Assembly (NCBI GenBank): GCA_012032065.1
Contig: JAAURV010000190.1
Location: 1-6,458, forward strand
Direction: 5' to 3'
Length of the DNA stretch: 6,458 nt
Origin: Hyphomicrobiales bacterium
GTDB lineage: Bacteria > Pseudomonadota > Alphaproteobacteria > Rhizobiales > Aestuariivirgaceae
Positions 1 to 5,752 of this stretch are shown here, in pieces; positions within the stretch are counted from its first letter, which is position 1, and each line of letters opens with the position of its first letter. The translations under genes were made by a program, and so were the position numbers. The notes beneath the pieces were generated by a model. It was not told the DNA's origin and did not search any database. It worked only from the letters and a program-made list of their open reading frames with translations.

Positions 1-312
1 CACGGGAACGCAACAACTCGCGCAAGCGATGGAGACGATCTCGTCCGCCTCTTCATCCTGCCGCCCTCCGCGGACGCGTTGCGCGACCGGCTCGTGACCC
101 GCGCCCAGGACAGCGCAACCGTCGTGGCCAAGCGCATGGCCGAAGCCTCGCGCGAGATCAGCCATTGGCCGGAATACGACTACGTGGTGGTGAATGACGA
201 TGTCGAGAAGGCGCACGGGCAAGTGTTGGCCATCCTCGCCGCTGAACGCCTCAAACGCCGCAGGCAGACGGGGCTGGCTGAATTCGTCCGTGAGCTGACG
301 AAGAAGCTGTAG
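1..312 (+). CDS. gmk: Guanylate kinase, C-terminal part, with an apparent frameshift
   Basis: Guanylate kinase phosphorylates GMP to GDP with ATP in the cytoplasm and is normally essential for guanine nucleotide supply. Only the C-terminal portion is present; the P-loop and GMP-binding start lie before base 1. From base 34 to the TAA-type end at 312 the frame reads DDLVRLFILPPS, then RAQDS, VVAKRMAEASREISHW, EYDYVVVNDD and a basic tail, all characteristic of the lid and C-terminal region of the family. Upstream, the family wording GTQQLAQAM is found in another frame (bases 5-31). Restoring one base near 32-36, for example gag-gac in place of gagac, joins the two frames and gives the usual spacing between QQ and FILPPS. 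I think this is a sequencing or assembly deletion. The gene faces rsmA and ends 144 bp from its stop codon. Confidence 0.92.
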   Translation, partial: HGNATTRASDGDDLVRLFILPPSADALRDRLVTRAQDSATVVAKRMAEASREISHWPEYDYVVVNDDVEKAHGQVLAILAAERLKRRRQTGLAEFVRELTKKL

Positions 313-347
313 CGGTTCGCGCCATCAGTTGAGGCCGTACCCCGAAT

Positions 348-466
348 CCTCATGCTGAGGTGCGAGCATAGCGAGCCTCGAAGCATGGCAACATGCGCTG
401 AATTCGCCGCCCGGACTCGCGGCCGTGCTTCGAGGCATCGCGTTCCGCGATGCACCTCAGCACGAC
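348..466. repeat. Palindromic intergenic repeat between gmk and rsmA
   Basis: This is an imperfect inverted repeat of about 120 bp. Left-arm bases 351-363 (catgctgaggtgc) match the reverse complement of 452-464 at 12 of 13 positions. Left-arm bases 376-388 (cctcgaagcatgg) match the reverse complement of 423-435 at 12 of 13. The sequence between these blocks differs in the two arms: 12 bases on the left and 16 on the right. The wording (gctgaggtgc, cctcgaagcatgg) resembles dispersed palindromic elements I recall from Hyphomicrobiales genomes; that link is from memory. The right arm extends about 10 bp into rsmA and contains its stop codon. The RNA could fold into a long hairpin from either strand, which may help end or protect both converging transcripts. 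Confidence 0.75.
435..453. other. Perfect 8-bp hairpin within the right repeat arm
   Basis: Bases 435-442 (gcatcgcg) pair perfectly with 446-453 (cgcgatgc) around a 3-base ttc loop. It lies 3 bp beyond the rsmA stop codon, so it would form in the rsmA 3' UTR. No T-rich tract follows on either strand, so it is not a classical intrinsic terminator. It could still stabilise the 3' end of the mRNA or pause transcription. Confidence 0.5.
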
Positions 467-1308
467 GATTTGGTGGCGAGTTCAAGCGCAAGTCTTGCGA
501 AATCGGAGACCGTCAGCTCTTCAGCTCTCTTAGCGGGATCGATTCCGAGACTCGATAGCACGGCCACGGGATCGGCGAAAACGGACTTGAGACTCTGCCG
601 CAACATCTTGCGGCGCTGGCCGAAGGCTGCGGCGGTCATCCGTTCGAGAGTTTTCACATCGCAGGCTGGCAAAGGTGCCGGGCGCGGTATCAGCTGAACG
701 GCCGAGGACGTTACTTTGGGCGCGGGCGTGAATGCGGAGCGGTTCACGTCAAACAGCCGCTGGGTTTCGCAACGCCAATTGCACAGGACCGAGAGCCGTC
801 CGTAGTGTTCCGTGCCCGGAGCGGCGGTGATCCGCTGAGCCACTTCCTTTTGAAACATGAGGGTTAGCGAAGAGAACCATGGCGGCCATTGTTCCGCGCC
901 AAGCCACGAGGTGAGCAGCAGCGTTCCGATATTGTAGGGAAGATTGGCGGCGATCTTGGCGGGCTTGCTTGCGATCTCGTTCCACTTCACGTCTAAAGCA
1001 TCGCTTTCGACGACCCGCAGGCGCCCCGGGTAGTGGGCCGCGATTTCGTTCAACGCCGGAATGGCGCGAGGGTCGCGTTCGATGGCAACGATGTCTTCCG
1101 CGCCCTCCATGAGCAGCGCCCGCGTCAATCCTCCAGGGCCGGGGCCCACTTCGACGATGGTGAAGCCTTCGAAGGGCAGAGCCGCGCGAGCGATGCGGCG
1201 TGTGAGGTTGAGGTCGAAGAGGAAGTTCTGACCGAGCGATTTCTTCGCGGCAAGCCCGTGCCGGGCGATCACGTCGCGGAGCGGCGGCAGGCCGTCTTCG
1301 GCGGTCAT
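457..1308 (-). CDS. rsmA: 16S rRNA (adenine1518/1519-N6)-dimethyltransferase RsmA (KsgA)
   Basis: RsmA uses S-adenosylmethionine to dimethylate two adjacent adenines near the 3' end of 16S rRNA, a late 30S maturation step; loss gives kasugamycin resistance. The 283-residue product is complete and of usual family length. Visible motifs are QNFL at 27-30, the SAM-binding EVGPGPGGLT at 53-62, an acidic VAIERD strand end at 74-79, SDALD at 102-106, and the catalytic NLPYNI at 122-127. FQKEVAQRI (152-160), FTPAPKV (193-199) and AFGQRRKMLRQSL (228-240) follow. The ATG overlaps the pdxA stop as ATGA (1305-1308), so translation is probably coupled to pdxA. It is the last gene of the cluster. Its final codons and TGA stop lie in the right arm of the palindromic repeat, so the last two or three residues (SSC) may be repeat-derived. 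Identification is very secure. Confidence 0.97.
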   Translation of the reverse strand: MTAEDGLPPLRDVIARHGLAAKKSLGQNFLFDLNLTRRIARAALPFEGFTIVEVGPGPGGLTRALLMEGAEDIVAIERDPRAIPALNEIAAHYPGRLRVVESDALDVKWNEIASKPAKIAANLPYNIGTLLLTSWLGAEQWPPWFSSLTLMFQKEVAQRITAAPGTEHYGRLSVLCNWRCETQRLFDVNRSAFTPAPKVTSSAVQLIPRPAPLPACDVKTLERMTAAAFGQRRKMLRQSLKSVFADPVAVLSSLGIDPAKRAEELTVSDFARLALELATKSSC

Positions 1309-2305
1309 GCCCGCGCCATCGAGGCCGCGAGTTCGATGGCCGCGATCAGGCTCGATGGATTGGCTTTGCCCGTGCCCGCGATTTCGAGCGCCGTGCCGTG
1401 ATCGGGCGATGTGCGGATGAAAGGCAATCCCAGCGTGACGTTGACGCCGCCGTGGAAGTCGATGGTCTTGACCGGAATCAGCGCCTGGTCGTGATACATG
1501 CAGAGGATCGCATCGTAACCCCGCCGCGCCTCGGCGTGAAACGCGGTATCGGCGGAGAGCGGGCCGATGACCGACATGCCTTCGGCGCGCAGCGTCTCGA
1601 TTGCCGGCGCGATGGTGGTGATCTCCTCGCGCCCCATGGCGCCATTCTCGCCCGCGTGAGGATTGAGTCCGGTCACCGCCAGGCGCGGATCGGCAACGCC
1701 AAAGTGTTTCTTCAATGCTCCTGCAACGACTCGCGCTTGCGCAATGATCATCTCCGTTGTCAGTTGCGCCGCAACCTCCGCCAGTGGAATGTGAACCGTC
1801 ACCGGAACGGTGCGCAAATCCTGCGCCACCAGCATCATCACGTCCCGCGCTTCGTGGCCCTGCGCGCGCGCCAGATGCGCCAGATAGTCCGTATGGCCCT
1901 GATGCCGGAAGCCTGCCTGATAGAGCGCGTCCTTGTGAATCGGATTGGTCACGATGGCTGAAGCTTCGCCCTTCAATGCAATCGCCACGGACTTGTCGAT
2001 GGCGGCGATCACTTTGCTTGCGCTGGTTCCCTCGATGTGACCAGCCAAAGGGGGCTTTGGAAATGGCAGGTCGATGACCGGCAACGCACTCCCAAACATC
2101 TTCGCGGCTTCGGAAGGCGCGTTGATCCGCTGCACGGGTATCGCGAAGCCCGCAAGTCGGGCGCGCGTTTCAATGTAGGCGGCATCGCCTAGCAGAAAAA
2201 GCAAAGCTGCGGATCGCCCCGCAGCTTCCGCCACGCCATCGCCGTGATCTCTGGAGCGATCCCCGCCGGCTCGCCGCAGGTAAGAGCGATGGGGCGGGGC
2301 GCCAT
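1305..2305 (-). CDS. pdxA: 4-hydroxythreonine-4-phosphate dehydrogenase PdxA, with an apparent frameshift near the N-terminus
   Basis: PdxA oxidises 4-phosphohydroxy-L-threonine with NAD; the product is joined with deoxyxylulose phosphate by PdxJ to make pyridoxine phosphate (vitamin B6). The N-terminus is read from ATG at 2305: MAPRPIALTCGEPAGIAPEI, the family's opening motif (usually GDPAGIGPE). This frame hits TAG just after a run of five Ts (2196-2200, As on the plus strand). The rest, from LLGDAAYIETRA to 1305, is open in another frame. A sixth T gives CFFLLGD, and the repaired protein is 333 residues, normal for the family. With that numbering the three metal-ligand histidines are H172 (VHIP), H217 (NPHAGE) and H272 (MYHDQ), each exactly six beyond the E. 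coli positions. NPIHK and GHTD are also present. A GTG at 2234 would give a 309-residue product lacking the conserved N-terminus and is not the real start. The ATG follows the surA stop by 6 bp with no clear Shine-Dalgarno sequence, suggesting coupling. Confidence 0.93.
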
Positions 2306-2311
2306 GCGGGA

Positions 2312-3304
2312 TTATTGCGAGAAGCTCGGGTCTTTATATTCGATAAGCGCGGCTTTACGCATGTCGCGCATGTACTTCTCCTCGACCGCCGCGAACTTCT
2401 CGTTGTAGGCGGCGGTTTCGACCTGCTCGCGCGTCGGCAATTCGACCTTGGGCAACTGCGGCGTCACCGTGCGCTTGCCGCAGAAACCGATGAGTTGGAC
2501 GCCATTCTGCGTGCGCCCCGGTCCAATGGCTTTACCCGGCCCCGCTCTGTCGAGCGCCGCGCGGAGCGGCTTCGGAATGCGGCTGCCATCCGCTTCCACC
2601 GGCTTCTTGATCTTGACGTTGAAGATGCCCTCCGCCGCGGCGCGCGAATTCTTGCAGCCGTTGAAGCGCTTGATGATCTGCTGGGCCTCGATTGCGCGTG
2701 CCTGAATGAGCTGGTTCGCCATCGCTTCCGAAACATTGTCGAGCGGCAACACGATTTCCTGGATGCTGTAGACGGTCACCGGCTTCATGCGCGGATCTTT
2801 CTTGATCTCGTTGAGCCGCGCGTTCATGCGCTGCTTGATGTCGGCAAGCTTCTTGTCGACATCCGCCTGGTTGACATCGACTTTCACCTGATACTTCGTG
2901 CCGAGAAGCCGGGAGAAAGAAATCTGCGCCTCGATGTATTGGCGCATCGCAGATATCCCGATGCCTTGCTTGCGGAGCTTCGGCTCGAGCCCGGCCGCGT
3001 CGGTGCCGAGCGCCTTTGCGATCTTCTCCATTTGTTTCGAGATCTGCGCGTCGCTGGCGTTGAGCTTGTATTTCTTCGCTTCCGAGATCTGGACCTTCTC
3101 GTTGATGAGGCCGGTCAGCGCCTGCTTGCGGCTCTCGCTGCGGTCGCCCAGAATTTTGAGAAGCTTCAAACGCTGGTCGATATCGAGCTGCGTGATCGGC
3201 TGATCGTTGACGGTGGCGACGATGCCTTGCCCGGCGGCAATCACGGGGAGAGGTGTGGCAATGAGGCCCGCGAATAGGGCCGCGGCAAACATGGATTTCC
3301 GCAT
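2312..3304 (-). CDS. surA: SurA-like periplasmic chaperone with a single degenerate parvulin domain
   Basis: The product is a 330-residue exported protein related to SurA, which escorts unfolded barrel proteins across the periplasm to the BAM machinery. Residues 1-24 form a signal peptide: basic MRK, a hydrophobic stretch, and cleavage near PVIAA. A SurA N-terminal domain follows (IVATVNDQPITQLDID at 28-43, then helices to about 140). Residues about 176-277 sit where a parvulin domain belongs: they open YSIQEIVLPLD and end GVQLIGFCGKR, but the GG-x-LGW core of active isomerases is not seen. C217 and C275 are the only cysteines. A helical, charged C-terminal region ends at SFSQ. The protein is shorter than E. 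coli SurA (428 residues, two parvulin domains). The ATG at 3304 is chosen because the signal peptide begins there, a GGGG lies 8 bases upstream, and the lptD stop is only 2 bp away. The frame stays open upstream to 3553, but that part lies inside lptD. Co-location with lptD, a SurA client, supports the role. Confidence 0.88.
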   Translation of the reverse strand: MRKSMFAAALFAGLIATPLPVIAAGQGIVATVNDQPITQLDIDQRLKLLKILGDRSESRKQALTGLINEKVQISEAKKYKLNASDAQISKQMEKIAKALGTDAAGLEPKLRKQGIGISAMRQYIEAQISFSRLLGTKYQVKVDVNQADVDKKLADIKQRMNARLNEIKKDPRMKPVTVYSIQEIVLPLDNVSEAMANQLIQARAIEAQQIIKRFNGCKNSRAAAEGIFNVKIKKPVEADGSRIPKPLRAALDRAGPGKAIGPGRTQNGVQLIGFCGKRTVTPQLPKVELPTREQVETAAYNEKFAAVEEKYMRDMRKAALIEYKDPSFSQ

Positions 3305-3306
3305 GA

Positions 3307-5568
3307 TCAGAACCCCGTCGAGACCGAAGTTCCGCCGAGCGTGCGCAAGTCGACCGAGAACATGAGTCTGCGGTCGGTGTCGCTGTCTTCTTCCGTCGTC
3401 TCGTTTTCGGAGTATGTGAGTTTCGCGTTCATGCAATCGCAATCGAAGCCTATGCCAATCGATCTGGCGAGGAACTCGTCGTTGGCAAGATCGTAACGGA
3501 ACCCGCCGAACACGTTCCAGCCATCCCGGAACCAATACGTCGCGTCGCCCCAAACCTGCTCGGCGGCCTCGGTCCGGCCATAAGCCGCTTCGGATTCGAG
3601 GGCAACATAGCTCAAAGACGTGCTAATCCTGTCGAAAGTGAGGCTGAGAGAGGCTTCCTGGGAATTGATGTCGGAGAAGTCCTCCTCGATCCGCGCCTGA
3701 TAGCTGAAGCGGAAGTGCTCCCAAGGCTGCAAGGAAATCGCCGCGACCAGATCGGACGACGTGCCTTCGAGCCCGCTTCCTTCCACGAAACTGTTGCGCC
3801 CGGCGATATGGAACGACTCGCCGAGGCTCACCTTGGCCGAGCCGCCATTGGAGGCGAGATAGCTGTAGACGAAGCCCAGATTGGCGCGGGTGCCGCCTTC
3901 GTAGCGGTCGAAGCCGGTGAAACGGTCCTGCAGGAAAAGGCTCGTGTGGTCGAAGTTGAGCGAGATGGCGTCCTCGTTGCCGATCCGGCCGGTGTCGGTC
4001 TCGTTGGTGGCCGCGACAAGCTGGAACACGGGTTCGAAGATCGACGATCCGGACTCGTAGCTGGCAAACATCGGCCAGCGCATGTCGACTCCGGCCATGG
4101 GCAGAATGCGCGCCGTCGTTTCCTCGTCGCGCAACCCGCCCGCCACGGAGGCGTCGGGCAAGTTGTCGTTGATGAATACATCGCTCCTGAGCCTGGCGAA
4201 GGGCGTGAACACTTGCCCGAAGCCATTGATCATCTGGCGCTGCCAGCGCAGGCTCGTCACTACGCGGGATTGCTCCGTGCCGTGATTGACCGTGTCGAAG
4301 GGCGCATCAGGATCGTTGCGGTGGAGCGAATAGACATAAGTGTCGATGCCGAATTCGCCGCCGAGCACGGGCTGGTCGAAGGTGACATTCGACTCGACAT
4401 AGGGAAGGGCGGCGGGGAAGTGGCTGTCGGCCTCGCCGGAAATCTGCGACTGGAAATGCAGTGCCTGGGCCGAGAAGTAGCTGCGGTTCTCGAGGCCGCG
4501 CAGATAGACCTGGCTGGTGATCAGATCGGGGCTATCGTAATCGTAGCGGCTGAGGAACCGGCGGTCGCTCGTCACTTGGCCGTCCCAGCCCCAGGTCCAG
4601 TGATCGTTGATGGCGAAGGCGCCGTCGCTCGCAAGCGCGCCGCGCCAGCGGATGTCGCCCGGATACTCGTCTTTCTCGAGCTGATAGAGTCCTTGGCCGC
4701 GAATCCGGTAACCGCCGGACTTGAGGCGGTGGCGCAATTCGATGTCAGCGACCGGGCCCTGCTTTGTCGTCCACACCGGGCTGAAAGTCATGTCGTAGTT
4801 GGGCGCGGGCGCCCAGAAATAGGGGGTGACGACGCCGAAACCATAGGCGTTACCGGCTTTGAACGACGGCACGAGGAAGCCAGTGCGCCGCTTCACCGTT
4901 GGATCAGGGTGTTCGAGGTAGGGGAGCCAGCCCACAGGCACACCGCCGATCAGAAACTTCGCATTGCGATGGTAGAGGGTGCGGAGTTCCTCGTCGTGGG
5001 TGGTTTCGTCGCTGACAATGACCCACAGCGGATCGCCATTGCTTCTGCGGCATTCCTTGCAGGCGGTGTAGGTGGCTTTTTCGTAGATGGTGATGCCGTT
5101 CTCGAAGCGCTGAGCGTAGTCCGCCGTGATCGTAACGTCGTTGGTGAGCAGCGCGCGGAGATGATGCGCGAAGCCTTCCTTGAACTTGTTCTTGAGAGTG
5201 GCGGTATCGGCCTGCAGGATATTGCCGTTGGGCTCGCGAAGTTCGACCGAGCCATTCGCCGTCATGGTGTCGTTGGCGAGGTCATACACGATCTTGCTCG
5301 CCACCAGCACATAGGGGCCATAGACCAGCCGGACTTCGCCGATCGCCGTGGCGATCTTCTTGCGGCCGTCATAGGTGATCTTGCTGGCGTCGACGTCGAC
5401 GCGTGTGCCGGGAGCCGGCGCGTTGGTTTCGGGCGCCACGAACTCAGGCTCCCCGGTAGCGGCCGACACTGCGCCAGCGAGGCCGCAAAGCAGGACCGCT
5501 CCGGCGGTTAGCCGGCTCAAAGCCTTTAGAGGGCTCCTGTGGGTGGTACGTCGCTGGGAGGCAGACAC
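3307..5568 (-). CDS. lptD: LPS-assembly outer membrane protein LptD
   Basis: LptD is the outer-membrane barrel which, with the lipoprotein LptE, receives lipopolysaccharide from the periplasmic Lpt bridge and places it in the outer leaflet. The 753-residue product starts with a signal peptide (basic to residue 19, hydrophobic 20-33, cleavage near VSA at 34-36). An OstA/LptA-like beta-taco domain occupies about 58-150 (VDASKITYDGRKKIATAIGEV). The barrel then carries the family signatures GWLPYL (213-218), RRTGFLVPSF (227-236) and PYFWAPAPNYDMT (249-261), followed by many amphipathic strands. It ends in phenylalanine, the usual BAM recognition residue. Cysteines C170/C173 (CKEC) and C710/C712 (CDC) could form the inter-domain disulfides known in E. 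coli LptD. The start is GTG at 5568: an in-frame TGA lies 18-21 bases upstream and no better start is seen. It is first in the cluster and 2 bp ahead of surA. No frame break is visible. Confidence 0.96.
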   Translation of the reverse strand: MSASQRRTTHRSPLKALSRLTAGAVLLCGLAGAVSAATGEPEFVAPETNAPAPGTRVDVDASKITYDGRKKIATAIGEVRLVYGPYVLVASKIVYDLANDTMTANGSVELREPNGNILQADTATLKNKFKEGFAHHLRALLTNDVTITADYAQRFENGITIYEKATYTACKECRRSNGDPLWVIVSDETTHDEELRTLYHRNAKFLIGGVPVGWLPYLEHPDPTVKRRTGFLVPSFKAGNAYGFGVVTPYFWAPAPNYDMTFSPVWTTKQGPVADIELRHRLKSGGYRIRGQGLYQLEKDEYPGDIRWRGALASDGAFAINDHWTWGWDGQVTSDRRFLSRYDYDSPDLITSQVYLRGLENRSYFSAQALHFQSQISGEADSHFPAALPYVESNVTFDQPVLGGEFGIDTYVYSLHRNDPDAPFDTVNHGTEQSRVVTSLRWQRQMINGFGQVFTPFARLRSDVFINDNLPDASVAGGLRDEETTARILPMAGVDMRWPMFASYESGSSIFEPVFQLVAATNETDTGRIGNEDAISLNFDHTSLFLQDRFTGFDRYEGGTRANLGFVYSYLASNGGSAKVSLGESFHIAGRNSFVEGSGLEGTSSDLVAAISLQPWEHFRFSYQARIEEDFSDINSQEASLSLTFDRISTSLSYVALESEAAYGRTEAAEQVWGDATYWFRDGWNVFGGFRYDLANDEFLARSIGIGFDCDCMNAKLTYSENETTEEDSDTDRRLMFSVDLRTLGGTSVSTGF

Positions 5569-5751
5569 GCTCGTATCCAGGTGGGATCACCAATGTTTAC
5601 ACTTTATTAACCGGTTTCACGCGGACCGGGAAGCTACCAATTGGCAACACTTTTGAGCAGAAATTGAGCCATTTCCACGCCGTCTGGAAGCAAAGTTGAT
5701 CGCGGTTAAGGGAACGGATATGCAGTGCACCACAACGAACATTGGAATTCC
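5569..5751. promoter_or_regulatory. Divergent spacer between lptD and pepA
   Basis: These 183 bp separate the GTG of lptD from the ATG of pepA, so start signals for both directions should lie here. An AT-rich block at about 5593-5610 (aatgtttacactttattaa) is the likeliest melting region and suits lptD, whose start lies some 25-40 bp away. Short perfect palindromes are visible at 5609-5616 (aaccggtt) and 5637-5644 (ccaattgg). Possible -35-like words are TTGGCA at 5641 and TTGATC at 5696, but neither has a convincing -10 at 16-18 bp, so I do not assign a promoter. I see no RNA gene or small ORF with support. Confidence 0.5.
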
Positions 5752-5752
5752 A
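5743..5752. other. 10-bp palindrome touching the pepA start codon
   Basis: TGGAATTCCA is perfectly self-complementary and includes the first base of the pepA ATG together with GGA, the only Shine-Dalgarno-like bases there (5744-5746, 5 bases before the ATG). It may be chance. The ribosome-binding signal of pepA is weak either way. Confidence 0.3.

Noticed and set aside
435..453. Intrinsic terminator for rsmA or gmk
   Set aside because: The hairpin is perfect, but no T-run follows on either strand, so I record it only as a hairpin.
352..558. Small plus-strand open frame in and after the gmk-rsmA spacer
   Set aside because: It is built from the palindromic repeat and the antisense of rsmA; no ribosome-binding site or protein motif.
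2315..3277. Plus-strand open frame (320 codons) opposite surA
   Set aside because: Antisense shadow of surA; rich in Leu, Arg and Asp without any family motif.
3305..3553. 83-codon upstream extension of surA
   Set aside because: It overlaps the conserved end of lptD in another frame, and the signal peptide begins only at 3304.
3715..5511. Long plus-strand open frame (598 codons) opposite lptD
   Set aside because: It lies wholly antisense to a well-supported lptD, has no recognisable domain, and its composition is what GC-rich antisense frames usually give.
5641..5724. Sigma-70 promoter for pepA (TTGGCA or TTGATC as -35)
   Set aside because: No acceptable -10 hexamer at 16-18 bp from either word.
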